From Natrinema sp. SYSU A 869 (GTDB lineage: Archaea > Halobacteriota > Halobacteria > Halobacteriales > Natrialbaceae), in NCBI RefSeq assembly GCF_019879105.1, contig NZ_CP082249.1:2666001-2730000 (forward strand): a DNA stretch of 64,000 nucleotides, given 5' to 3'. Of this stretch, positions 16,893-25,308 are shown piece by piece. Each line of letters opens with the position of its first letter. Within the stretch, counting starts at the first letter, position 1. The notes under the pieces are model-generated. The model was not told the DNA's origin and searched no databases. It worked only from the letters and a program-made list of their open reading frames with translations. The position numbers and the translations under genes were made by a program.

Positions 16893-17702
16893 TCAGCCAC
16901 CGCCGCGGACCACGTGACCGTATTTCAGAATTCCCACGAAGACGACACCGCCGACCGCGTTTCCGACAGTCGCCAACACGAGGAACATTACGTAATCGAG
17001 CACCGAAACATTTGGCGAGACGAATACGCCGAACAGCACCTCGACGTTCCCCGCGATCGAGTGTGGCAGGTGGAGAATGCCGATCGACGCGGTCACGAGC
17101 CAGATGATGAGCAGGCGACTCGTCGTCTCCTGTGCTGCGGTGATCAGCCACGCCAACAACCCCATAAGCCAGCCTGCGAGGACGGCTGCGACGAGCAGCC
17201 ACCTGAGATCATGATCGACTAACTTGTGGGCGATCGTTCCGAACGCCTCGGGTGAGGCGACCCCGAGATTGGGCATCAGAGTGACGATGAACGCGGTGAA
17301 CACCGCGCCACCCACGATATTACTCACCCAGACCAATCCCCAGACGCGGGCTAACTCGTCGAACGATGCCCGGCCGTCGAGTACCGGCATCACTGCGAGG
17401 GTCGTGTGTTCAGTGAACAGCTCCGAGCGAGCAATAATGACGAAGATGAACCCAACGGAGTAGGCACTCGCCAACAGCAGCTCCGTGCCGAGATCACCGT
17501 AGCCGCCCGCAGTGAGTGTGAGCAGGACTGCCATCAGTAGCGGTCCGAATCCGATATCGAGACCGGCCGAAAATCCCGACAGTAAGATCCCGGTCGATTC
17601 CCGCTCTATCTCGTGTTGCCCGGATTCGATGAGCGACTCGAGGATATCCGGGGCCGGCGTCTGCTCGCCGGCGGCCGCCGGTTCGGATTCCGATTCCGCC
17701 AT
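16893..17702 (-). CDS. formate/nitrite transporter (FNT) family protein
   Basis: A 269-residue membrane channel of the FNT fold with six spans. Family landmarks include GILLSGFSAGLDIGFGPLLM in the first span, ELFTEHTTLAVMPVLDGRAS (the SELFT-type broken helix), VSNIVGGAVFT, and HSIAGNVEVLFGVFVSPNVS, which resembles the HSIxN signature. Members move formate, nitrite or other small anions; the subgroup YfdC-like is plausible. Start at 17702 (MAESESEPAAAGEQTPAPDI) follows an upstream frame with no signature. Confidence 0.88.
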   Translation of the reverse strand: MAESESEPAAAGEQTPAPDILESLIESGQHEIERESTGILLSGFSAGLDIGFGPLLMAVLLTLTAGGYGDLGTELLLASAYSVGFIFVIIARSELFTEHTTLAVMPVLDGRASFDELARVWGLVWVSNIVGGAVFTAFIVTLMPNLGVASPEAFGTIAHKLVDHDLRWLLVAAVLAGWLMGLLAWLITAAQETTSRLLIIWLVTASIGILHLPHSIAGNVEVLFGVFVSPNVSVLDYVMFLVLATVGNAVGGVVFVGILKYGHVVRGGG

Positions 17703-17842
17703 GTTACACCCGTCCGTTCTCCGCGATGTCGGATACTCGTTTCGCGATTCCGGCCATGCGAATAGTACGACGCGAGCGTGGAAGAAAGACGTGGCGTCGT
17801 CAAACGACACGGACCGTGACATGCGAGTCGCCGGTTGCCGAA

Positions 17843-17850
17843 CCTATACT
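17843..17850 (+). promoter_or_regulatory. TATA-like element of the PrsW gene
   Basis: The sequence cctatact ends 24 bases before the ATG at 17875, fitting a leaderless archaeal transcript. Confidence 0.4.
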
Positions 17851-17874
17851 GGGCCGGCTGCTATACACACAGCC

Positions 17875-18897
17875 ATGCAGCGAAGGCGCGACCCGGTCGA
17901 ACGAGCCGAGGAGCGAAGTGGTGACGGGTCGACGGACCTCTATGACGTCTCGACGTGGGAACCGCGATCGATTCCGGATCTGTTCGCGTACACGCTCTAC
18001 AAGGCGGTCAGATACGGGTTTCGGGCGATCGTCCTGTTGGTCGCGATTGCGATCACGCTCTCCCTGCTCGTCTCCCCGGCCGCACTCGTCCTCGAGGATC
18101 CGTTCATCGCGATCTTCTTCGCGCTCTCGGTCGTCCCCGCCGGGTTGCTCGCGGCCTATATCTGGTATGCGGATATCACGACGAGCGAACCGCTTCGCCT
18201 GCTCGTCGTGACCTTCCTGCTGGCGATCCTGTTCGCGACGTTCGCCGCGGTCGTCAACTCCGTGACGCGACCGATATTCGGTGCCGGGTTCGTCGGCAGC
18301 CTCCTCTTTTTCTACCTGATCGTCGGTCCGATCGAGGAGACGGTGAAGTTGCTCGCCGTTCAGGTGTTCGCCTACCGAAGTACCAGTTTCAACGCAGTCA
18401 TCGACGGGGCGGTCTACGGAGCCGTCGCGGGACTGGGCTTTGCGGCTATCGAGAACGCGATCTACATCGGTCGCGTCGTCGGTGAGGCCGAACCCGAGGC
18501 CAGCGTGTTCTTCACCGCGGGCGGAATCGCGACGGTCCGCGCGCTGGCCGGTCCCGGCCACGTCATCTACTCTGCGATCGCGGGCTACTATCTCGGACTG
18601 GCGAAGTTCAACCGCGACTATGCCGGTCCGATCGTCCTGAAGGGGCTGCTCGTCGCCGCCTTCGTCCACGGGACGTACAACGTCACGGTCGGAATCGTTC
18701 CCGGGATTCTCACCGAGTTTTTCCCGATCGGCTTCGGACTGGCGTTCGTGAGTTACGTGGTGCTCTACGACCTCGCAATCGGGTACTACCTCTACCGCAA
18801 GATCGATCGCTACCGTCGAACCTATCAGACCGTGACGAGCGACGTCGACGATGACTCGCAACCGGAACTGACCGAGTTCGAGCCACCACAGCGCTGA
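17875..18897 (+). CDS. PrsW family intramembrane metalloprotease
   Basis: A 340-residue polytopic membrane protease. The PrsW motifs are present in order: GPIEETVKLLAV (Glu154-Glu155, Lys158), YGAVAGLGFAAIENAIYI (Glu193-Asn194), GPGHVIYSAIAGYYLGLAKF (His229) and FVHGTYN (His265). These make the metal site and active Glu of the CPBP/PrsW superfamily. In Bacillus PrsW cleaves an anti-sigma factor; the archaeal substrate is unknown. The N-terminal 30 residues are polar and probably cytoplasmic. Start at 17875 is supported by the TATA-like box upstream. Confidence 0.9.
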   Translation: MQRRRDPVERAEERSGDGSTDLYDVSTWEPRSIPDLFAYTLYKAVRYGFRAIVLLVAIAITLSLLVSPAALVLEDPFIAIFFALSVVPAGLLAAYIWYADITTSEPLRLLVVTFLLAILFATFAAVVNSVTRPIFGAGFVGSLLFFYLIVGPIEETVKLLAVQVFAYRSTSFNAVIDGAVYGAVAGLGFAAIENAIYIGRVVGEAEPEASVFFTAGGIATVRALAGPGHVIYSAIAGYYLGLAKFNRDYAGPIVLKGLLVAAFVHGTYNVTVGIVPGILTEFFPIGFGLAFVSYVVLYDLAIGYYLYRKIDRYRRTYQTVTSDVDDDSQPELTEFEPPQR

Positions 18898-18940
18898 CCG
18901 CTCCACTGCCGCGACCACCGCCCGCTCGAGGCGAGTTCCG

Positions 18941-19873
18941 TTACAGCCACGTCGGGTCGGATACGTCTTCCCCGTTGCCGTCGTGCCACGAGTGAATCGG
19001 CGTCCAGTCGAGGAGGGCAGCGGCCTTCGCGTTCGAGAGGGCGGACTCCCTCCCCTCGAGGTCGCAGTCGGCCGGTAGGCCACCACAGACCGCTTCGACC
19101 AGTTCTCTCGTGGGACGGCCGAGATAATTCTCGTCGGCGACCGCCAGCACCGTCTCGTGGCCGTCGTGGTCGCTCGCGAGCGCCGCCTCGACCATGCGTG
19201 CGAGGTCGCGGACGTCGACGTAGGAGCCGAAGTTCCCGCCCGTCGCCTCGTCCGAGAGGTCCGACCCGTCCTCCGACGGCCGCGCCCGAGTCCTATCGGG
19301 GGAGAAGACCGTCGCTGGCCGGATCGTCGTGACGGCGATCCCGTAGCGGCGCGCGATTGCTCGAGCACTCTCTTCCCCGCAAAGCTTCGATAACCCGTAG
19401 GGATCCTCGGGCCGGCGGTCGTGGGTCTCGTCGATCGGCAGGAAGTCGGGCGTCCACTCGGTCTCCGAAAACAGCGCGCCGTAGGTCGCCTGCGAGGAGG
19501 TCCAGACAACATCGGTCTCCGCTCGGCCGGCCGCGACCAGCACGTTGTACGCGCTCGTGATGTTGTTCTCGAAGAGCTGCGTCCCCGGATTAGAGTTGGG
19601 ATCCGACATCGCCGCCAGGTGGACGACCGCGTCGGGGTCGACCTCGGCGACCGTCTCCCAGGTCGGCCCCTGTTCGGTCAGGTCGACGGCTCGGAAGTCG
19701 GCGTTGGCACGTACGCCGTCGGGCCGCTCGAGATCGAGGCCCACGACGTGGACGCCCCGATCCGCCAGTCGGTCGACGACCCACGAGCCGACGTCGCCGG
19801 TCGCACCCGTGACGATGGCGGTGTCTACGTCGTAGTCGAACTCCGGCGTCCGTGATTCGGTCATATCGGCCAT
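18941..19873 (-). CDS. NAD-dependent epimerase/dehydratase (extended SDR)
   Basis: A Rossmann-fold enzyme of about 310 residues. AIVTGATGDVGSWVVDRLAD is the TGxxGxxG coenzyme motif, VHLAAMSDPNSNPGTQLFEN follows the usual HLAA strand, WTSSQATYGALF supplies the catalytic Ser/Thr region and PEDPYGLSKLCGEE the YxxxK pair. It resembles nucleotide-sugar epimerases and dehydratases. The start is either 19873 (MADMTES) or 19864 (MTESRTPEFDYDV); both are plausible. The neighbours give no pathway. Confidence 0.9.
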   Translation of the reverse strand: MADMTESRTPEFDYDVDTAIVTGATGDVGSWVVDRLADRGVHVVGLDLERPDGVRANADFRAVDLTEQGPTWETVAEVDPDAVVHLAAMSDPNSNPGTQLFENNITSAYNVLVAAGRAETDVVWTSSQATYGALFSETEWTPDFLPIDETHDRRPEDPYGLSKLCGEESARAIARRYGIAVTTIRPATVFSPDRTRARPSEDGSDLSDEATGGNFGSYVDVRDLARMVEAALASDHDGHETVLAVADENYLGRPTRELVEAVCGGLPADCDLEGRESALSNAKAAALLDWTPIHSWHDGNGEDVSDPTWL

Positions 19874-19933
19874 CCAACGGCGACCCACTAAACCGTGGCT
19901 GCGAACGTTGCCAGGAGAGAGAACCGCAGGCCG

Positions 19934-20590
19934 TCAGTCGAACTGCGCCTCGAGCAGCCGTTCGACGTACTTCGCGAGTACGTCGACCTCGAGGTGGACT
20001 GGATCGCCGGGCTCTTTATCGGCGAGCGTCGTCAGTTCGTAGGTCGTCGGGATGATCGCGACGGTGACCCGCCCGTTTTCCGCATCTAACTCCGCGACGG
20101 TCAGGCTGATCCCGTCGAGCGTGATCGATCCCTTCTCGACGACGTAGCGATCGTACCCCTCGGGGAGTTCGAACTCGAAGAACCAGTCACCTCCCGGCTC
20201 GTCACCGGTCGGTCGTTCCGAGGCGCGGAGCGCCTCGCCCTCCTCGACCGACTCGACGTTCGAAACGGTTGCGACCGCGTCGACGTGGCCCTGCACGACG
20301 TGGCCGTCGAACCGGCCGTCCGCGGGCATCGCCCGCTCGAGATTGACCGCGTCGCCCTCGGCGAGGTCGCCCAGATACGTCCGCTCGACGGTTTCCGTCG
20401 CGAGGAAGACCTCAAACCACTCGCTCGCAACGAACTGCTCGACCGTGAGACACGCGCCGCTGACGCTAATGCTCTGGCCGTGCTCGAGCCCCCTCGCGAC
20501 CTCGTTGGCTCCGATCCGCAGCCGGAGGCCGTCATCGGTTCGCTCTCGAGTGACGATTTCGCCGGTCTCCTCGACGATCCCCGTGAACAT
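19934..20590 (-). CDS. ribE: riboflavin synthase
   Basis: Makes riboflavin from two molecules of 6,7-dimethyl-8-ribityllumazine. The 218 residues are two tandem lumazine-binding domains. The first opens with MFTGIVEETGEIV and contains ISVSGACLTV; the second has the parallel GHVDAVATVSNVES and ITLDGISLTVAEL. This is the eukaryotic/bacterial-type trimeric enzyme, also used by haloarchaea, rather than the archaeal RibC type of methanogens. Start at 20590 gives the invariant MFTG N-terminus; an extension to 20617 is not needed. Confidence 0.95.
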   Translation of the reverse strand: MFTGIVEETGEIVTRERTDDGLRLRIGANEVARGLEHGQSISVSGACLTVEQFVASEWFEVFLATETVERTYLGDLAEGDAVNLERAMPADGRFDGHVVQGHVDAVATVSNVESVEEGEALRASERPTGDEPGGDWFFEFELPEGYDRYVVEKGSITLDGISLTVAELDAENGRVTVAIIPTTYELTTLADKEPGDPVHLEVDVLAKYVERLLEAQFD

Positions 20591-20713
20591 GTCCGGAACT
20601 GACGGGCGACGAGGCAAAGCCGTTCCGGGTCCGACCGTGATGGAACCGGGACGCGTTGATCCGAGCGTGAATTGTCGTCGTGCTTTTGGCAGTACCCCTA
20701 CTATCCCACCTCA

Positions 20714-20965
20714 ATGGCCGGCATCATCGATACGATCAAACTCGCGGGTACACTCGTCTTCGCACTTCCCGCCGCAATCGCCGGGATCGGGCTTCTCACG
20801 GAGGGACAGACCGCGTTCGGTGCGGTGCTCATCGGGCTCGCGATCGCGCTCGTAGTCGTCCAGCACTGGCTGACGATGCCAACTGATATCCCCGAAATAC
20901 TAGCAAAACGGGTCATCGGAACGGTCGCGAAAGAGCCAGAGTCCGAGTCGGACGACGATCGATAG
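20714..20965 (+). CDS. DUF7533-like two-span membrane protein
   Basis: An 83-residue protein beginning MAGIIDTIKLAGTLVFALPA, with two hydrophobic helices (about 9-28 and 33-52) and a short soluble tail ending ESESDDDR. The pattern matches my recollection of haloarchaeal DUF7533, whose role is unknown. The ATG at 20714 is preferred because the family begins MAGI; a longer frame starts at 20672. Confidence 0.7.
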   Translation: MAGIIDTIKLAGTLVFALPAAIAGIGLLTEGQTAFGAVLIGLAIALVVVQHWLTMPTDIPEILAKRVIGTVAKEPESESDDDR

Positions 20966-21077
20966 CGCTGTACCGACTCGTTCTCGATCCCGCGATCGAC
21001 TCGCGACGAACGCCGATCGACGGCACGCGCGATACCACGGGCACAGCCCCTTCCCGACGCGGGACGAAAGGGCTGCT

Positions 21078-21263
21078 ATGGGAACCGCATGCACGTACTG
21101 CGGCAGTGATATCGAACGACACGATCCCGTGTACGTGAGCGAAGGCGAGAACGACGGCATCACTCGAGCGGGACAGTTCTGTAACTACGCCTGTCTGCAC
21201 AGATACATTAACGACGAGAACCTGACAGCCGGTGCCGCCTGTGAGTGGAACCCACAGTCCTGA
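21078..21263 (+). CDS. small zinc-finger protein (DUF7576-like)
   Basis: A 61-residue protein, MGTACTYCGSDIERHDPVYV to ACEWNPQS. A CxxC pair at residues 5-8 and a second pair in FCNYACLHRYI (CxxxC) form a treble-clef-like zinc site as in the MYM/TRASH-like mini-proteins grouped as DUF7576. It may bind nucleic acid or metal; function unknown. It stands alone. Confidence 0.7.
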   Translation: MGTACTYCGSDIERHDPVYVSEGENDGITRAGQFCNYACLHRYINDENLTAGAACEWNPQS

Positions 21264-21406
21264 ATCGATCAGTATCACGGCGACTGATCGTCAAGCGAGG
21301 CGCGTCCGAACGCATCCACCTCGAGTGCGGCGAGCACTACCCAGTGGTGTAGCTCACCGCCGCCGAGAAGCCGGTCATTGATCAGTCTCGCATACACGAT
21401 CCGGCT

Positions 21407-21445
21407 GGGAGGGCATGGCGATTCCCTACCGCCACGATAGCAGAA
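21407..21445. repeat. copy 2 of a 39-bp dispersed intergenic repeat
   Basis: Matches 16759-16797 at 36 of 39 positions, in the same orientation. It lies in the 257-base gap between the zinc-finger gene and the M24-like gene. The rest of that gap (21264-21520) holds no supportable gene. Confidence 0.75.
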
Positions 21446-21520
21446 ACCCGTCTCCGCCAACAGCTATTCGAACAAGCATCTGCATTACACCTCGAGTAGC
21501 GTCTAGAAACACCACGTCCA

Positions 21521-22690
21521 TTACTCGAGTAGTGCGGTCGGCTCGAGCGATTGTGACGGCGCGGCGAGCCAGTCGGGGCGCTCGCCCTCGCCGTTCACCG
21601 CCAGCACGTCGGCGATCCGAATCCGAGTTCCAGTCTCGACCTGGCCGGCCACGTCGAGTCGCACCACTGTTCCGGGAGCGATGTCATCGCCACCATCGAT
21701 GGGCCGTTCGTGTGGCTCGAGCCCGACACCGGATACCTCGGTTTCGATCGCGTCGCCCTCGGCGAAGCCGAACGAGCGGACCTCCGCCTCGAGGTCGGCT
21801 TCGACGGCGGTCACCGATTCCGTCCCGGCGGTCAGCATCGACCGCGCGGACCGGAACGACTGGGTGACAGCGACGTGGACCCGCCGCTCCCGGCCGCCGT
21901 CACTGTCGACGACGAGCGTCCGAACGAGGCCGCCGTAATAGCCAGCCGGACCGCGGGGCGCAACCGCGATAACGATCGGCTCGCCCGGTCGGAGCGGAGC
22001 GTCCGTGTCGGAGCCCCGGCTCGAGTCAGGATTGATAGCAGTGTTGCCGGCTGGAAACGCGCCCGCGCCGACGATCGCCTCGTCGATTGCGATCCGGAGT
22101 CGGGCGGGCGTCAGCGGCCCGCTCTCAGTCTCGTCTTCACTGTTGACCGCGAGCTGCCCGTCGACGACCGTCGCGTCGGCGAGGATCGACGCCGCTCGCC
22201 GAACCCCGGCACTCGCCGCTCGCTGGGCGTCTTCGATCGCCGCTCGCTCGCCGTCCGTCTTCGTCGCTCGGGCCCGCTCGAGGGCATCCGTCGATGCGAG
22301 GTCAAAGCCCGCCCCCTCGAGGTAGAGCGCGGCGTCGTGTGGGACTCGCGGCGGGGTCAGAATCGTGCCCTTGAGGTTGCGGTCGGCAAGCACCGACGCG
22401 AGTCGCTGGGCGGGGTGGCCGCTCGTGTCGTCGCCTGCTGACCGGACGAGCCACTCGCTTTCGGTACTGTCGTACGCGATCGCGGTGAGGCCAGTCGTCG
22501 GTGTCGGACAGCCATACCGGATCCCCGGATCGCGTTCGGTCCCGACGTGACCGAACGCGGTCGCGTCGCGTTCCGCGAGGACGGCCGACACGACGCCGGC
22601 CGCGTAGTCGCGTCGCTCGAGGCGTAACGCAGCGTTGTCGTCGACTCGATCCCCATCCCCGTCCGTAACGCCGCCGGTCCCACCGGTCAC
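21521..22690 (-). CDS. M24 (creatinase/aminopeptidase fold) protein, probably not a peptidase
   Basis: A 389-residue protein with the two-domain plan of Xaa-Pro aminopeptidases. The C-terminal pita-bread domain is recognisable from PIVIAVAPRGPAGYYGGLVR, SGVGLEPHERP and GTVVRLDVAGQVETGTRIRI. However the five metal ligands appear replaced: the DxG Asp by Ala, the SD of SDxTRT by Gly, the His of GHGxG by Ser, and the two late Glu by Asp and Ala. It is therefore likely a non-catalytic relative. It starts with GTG at 22690 and overlaps the upstream helicase stop (GTGA), indicating coupled translation. Confidence 0.8.
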   Translation of the reverse strand: MTGGTGGVTDGDGDRVDDNAALRLERRDYAAGVVSAVLAERDATAFGHVGTERDPGIRYGCPTPTTGLTAIAYDSTESEWLVRSAGDDTSGHPAQRLASVLADRNLKGTILTPPRVPHDAALYLEGAGFDLASTDALERARATKTDGERAAIEDAQRAASAGVRRAASILADATVVDGQLAVNSEDETESGPLTPARLRIAIDEAIVGAGAFPAGNTAINPDSSRGSDTDAPLRPGEPIVIAVAPRGPAGYYGGLVRTLVVDSDGGRERRVHVAVTQSFRSARSMLTAGTESVTAVEADLEAEVRSFGFAEGDAIETEVSGVGLEPHERPIDGGDDIAPGTVVRLDVAGQVETGTRIRIADVLAVNGEGERPDWLAAPSQSLEPTALLE

Positions 22691-24564
22691 GGCGCTTCAG
22701 CTTCGGGCTCGATCTCGTCTGCATCCGCATCGGGGACGGGTTCCTGGGCCTGCTCGATCAGTTCCTCGAGTGTCGAATCGGTCAGCTGATTCTTGAGCAG
22801 GACGTCGACCGGCAGCGTCGGCGCGCCGTCGACGAGGTTCTCGAGCAAGACGAGTCGTTCGCGGGCCCGAGACATGCCGACGTAGAAGACCCGGCGTTCG
22901 TTATCGGTCAGCACCGGTACCGGCGAGGTGGTCTTAGTGAATTCCTCGCAGGCGGGAATATCCTTGGGGTCGTCGACGGTAGCGACCATCTGCTCGACGA
23001 CCTTTTCCGTGAGGTCCGTTCCGACGAGGACGTGGTCGGCCTCGCGACCCTTTGCGGAGTGGATTGTGCCGACGCGGACGCGGTCGGTGTCCATCCCCTG
23101 ATACTCGCCGATCGCGAAGTACGATCGGATGCTCTTCTTCTGGAAGTTGGTGACTTTCCGGAGCATGTCGGCAGCCGATCCGGGACCGGGCATGAACGGG
23201 GCGTGGTCCTCGATAACCTCGGCGGGGATCATGAGCTCCTCTAAGTCCTCGATACCGGCTTCCTCCTGCCGATCGTCGATGTCGTCGAAGAGATCGTCGC
23301 GTTCCTTGGTACCGAAGGCCGACTCCTGGAGCATGTCGGCGAGTCGGCGAGCCTGAAGGCCGGTGACATCCTCGCCGGCGTCGATTGCCTCAACCGCCCG
23401 GACGTACTGCGTGAGTCGGTCGGTCCACATCCGCTGGTCGGTCAGCGATGTGAACGGAACGCCCTCGGTGATGAACTCGTCGATGAACTGGAACATCTGG
23501 TAGCGCGCCCGGAACAACACCATTACGGTATCGTCGCCCTCGACGAGCGTTCGTCGGACCATCCGGACCACGTCAAGCATCGAGCCGTTCGTGCGGGCCT
23601 CGACGGAACCGCCTTCGGTGCGCGGCTTGAGGTCCTTATCTTGGCGCTGGTCGATGTGTCGGATTTCCTTGTTGACCGCGTTGAGGACGTTCGACGGCAG
23701 TCGGTAGGAGTTCGGAAGAATGACGTCCTCGTCGACCTCTTCATCGAGGAGGAGTGCGGGATCGGCACCCTGCCAGGAGTAGACGACCTGGTCGTCGTCG
23801 CCGGCGATCAGGACCTGCTCCATGTGGGGTTTCCACTCCTCGTAGACGTCGTACTGCAGTGTAGTGATGTCCTGGAACTCGTCGATGACCAGATAGTCGA
23901 CGCTTGGCAGCAGCGAGCGCTGTTCGACTCGCTCGAGCATGTCGGCGAAGCCGATCTTGCCGTGTTCGCCCTTGTAGGAGCGCCATGCGCGGATCGCTTC
24001 AGGAACATCGATCCGGTCGTCGTCGCTGGGCCAGGTTGGCGTGTACTTGTTGCCTTCTTGGGCATTGGGATCGATTTCGGGCGGAAGACGGATCTCTTCT
24101 TCGTCCCACTGGAAGGGGACATCGTACCAGTCGGTTACCTCACGGCTGGTCCGCTGGAGCCACTGGCTCGTCGCGATGATCTTGTTGCCGATCGTCGTCG
24201 ACCGCGCAGTACGGCGGCCGGCACCCGAATACTCGTCCTCGTACTCGATGCCGTACTCATCGCAGAACTCCTCTTTGTCGGATTCGCCGATGACGTCGCT
24301 TCGAGAGAGATCGAGCAGCTCGTAGGCCTTTGCGTGCATCGTACAGACGTTGCCTTGGAGTGCACGTGGGCTTTCGTCGAGTCGCTCGGCGAGGCGTTCC
24401 CGAATCTCCTGGGCCGCCGCTCGTGTATACGAGACGACAAGAATGTCGCGAAAGGTGACGCCGTCCTGCTCGAGAATAGCTTCGACGCGGTCGAGAAGGG
24501 CGGTCGTCTTACCGCTTCCCGGACCACCGAACAGGCGGGTAACCGTCGTGTCCGTCGTAGTCAT
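22687..24564 (-). CDS. UvrD/Rep-type superfamily 1 helicase
   Basis: ATP-driven 3'-5' DNA helicase of 625 residues, start MTTTDTTVTRLFGGPGSGKT at 24564. Motif I is GGPGSGKTT (residues 13-21), motif Ia VVSYTRAAAQEIRERLAE, motif II YLVIDEFQDIT, motif III AGDDDQVVYSWQGADP, motif IV LPNSYRLPSNVLNAVN, motif V VRVGTIHSAKGREADHVLVG and motif VI RRVFYVGMSRARERLVLL. All seven are present, so it should be active. Its C-terminus is acidic. It is the first gene of an overlapping pair with the M24-like protein. Confidence 0.95.
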   Translation of the reverse strand: MTTTDTTVTRLFGGPGSGKTTALLDRVEAILEQDGVTFRDILVVSYTRAAAQEIRERLAERLDESPRALQGNVCTMHAKAYELLDLSRSDVIGESDKEEFCDEYGIEYEDEYSGAGRRTARSTTIGNKIIATSQWLQRTSREVTDWYDVPFQWDEEEIRLPPEIDPNAQEGNKYTPTWPSDDDRIDVPEAIRAWRSYKGEHGKIGFADMLERVEQRSLLPSVDYLVIDEFQDITTLQYDVYEEWKPHMEQVLIAGDDDQVVYSWQGADPALLLDEEVDEDVILPNSYRLPSNVLNAVNKEIRHIDQRQDKDLKPRTEGGSVEARTNGSMLDVVRMVRRTLVEGDDTVMVLFRARYQMFQFIDEFITEGVPFTSLTDQRMWTDRLTQYVRAVEAIDAGEDVTGLQARRLADMLQESAFGTKERDDLFDDIDDRQEEAGIEDLEELMIPAEVIEDHAPFMPGPGSAADMLRKVTNFQKKSIRSYFAIGEYQGMDTDRVRVGTIHSAKGREADHVLVGTDLTEKVVEQMVATVDDPKDIPACEEFTKTTSPVPVLTDNERRVFYVGMSRARERLVLLENLVDGAPTLPVDVLLKNQLTDSTLEELIEQAQEPVPDADADEIEPEAEAP

Positions 24565-24627
24565 TGTAGCTGAACAAGTGCGCGACACCCATAAGTGACG
24601 TGGGTTTTCGTCGACAGAAACTGGCAG

Positions 24628-24786
24628 TCAGGGATCACGGGGAGAGCGGGCGTCTCTGACGTCGGCACCGTCGCGAATCTTGTCCTGACAGTCCGGACAG
24701 ACGCGCGGTTCGTCGACATCGCGGGGAGTAAAGACCCGGGCATACGCGTCCGTGACGAACGCACCGCAGTTCTGACATTCCGGCAT
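24628..24786 (-). CDS. DUF7563 family zinc-finger mini-protein
   Basis: A 52-residue protein, MPECQNCGAFVTDAYARVFT to RDARSPRDP. It has a CxxC pair at residues 4-7 and a second CPDC pair at residues 30-33, the haloarchaeal DUF7563 pattern. The ATG at 24786 is preceded by an AT-rich promoter-like region (24815-24835). It lies just upstream of, and in the same direction as, the UvrD-like helicase gene. Function unknown; the family call is strong. Confidence 0.85.
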   Translation of the reverse strand: MPECQNCGAFVTDAYARVFTPRDVDEPRVCPDCQDKIRDGADVRDARSPRDP

Positions 24787-24814
24787 CGTTCTTCTTGATC
24801 GGATATGGTCAGTA

Positions 24815-24835
24815 ATACATTATAATTGTATCGAA
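24815..24835 (-). promoter_or_regulatory. AT-rich promoter region of the DUF7563 gene
   Basis: The segment atacattataattgtatc is the most AT-rich stretch nearby and contains an ataca/tgtat inverted pair. It lies 30-50 bases ahead of the ATG at 24786 on the minus strand, where a TATA box is expected. Confidence 0.45.
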
Positions 24836-24944
24836 TATGTGGTGATAAAAACAACTCGATGGCAATCAGTTTTCTGGGACACGAACTGAAAAATGTCCGT
24901 AGCTCACGGGCAAGTCGTTTGGACCCGTTCCCGCGGCGAGACCG

Positions 24945-25130
24945 TCAGGGAGCCGGTTGCCACCCGCAGACGGTACAGGAACTCGCAGACGTATCGTGGA
25001 GGCCACCACATTCAGGACACTGCTTCTTGTTATACTCCTGCTCCCACCCTACTCGTTCGACCGAGTGACCGCGATCGGACAGGAATTGATCGATGACGTC
25101 GTCACCGGCATCATTGGGTGAGGTTGCCAT
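24945..25130 (-). CDS. HVO_0416-type zinc-finger protein
   Basis: A 61-residue protein beginning MATSPNDAGDDVIDQFLSDR. The second half, WEQEYNKKQCPECGGLHDTS and then CTVCGW, supplies two CxxC knuckles. The arrangement matches the haloarchaeal group named after HVO_0416. A TATA-like box (tttaatag, minus strand, 25152-25160) lies about 25 bases before the start, which decides for the internal ATG at 25130 over one at 25235. Function unknown. Confidence 0.8.
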   Translation of the reverse strand: MATSPNDAGDDVIDQFLSDRGHSVERVGWEQEYNKKQCPECGGLHDTSASSCTVCGWQPAP

Positions 25131-25308
25131 GGGTGTGTGAACGTACACCACACTATTAAATCGTTGGGTCAGTGAAGATCCTGCCACCTCTTCGCGGCCA
25201 CACGTCGCGTCAGTAGCCACGGAATCAACCTGCACCGTGTCAGCTCAGGGCCCGTCTGCAGGTGATTCGACCCGCGGATTTTTCTCGCTCTCGCACTAAT
25301 CAGTCCGT

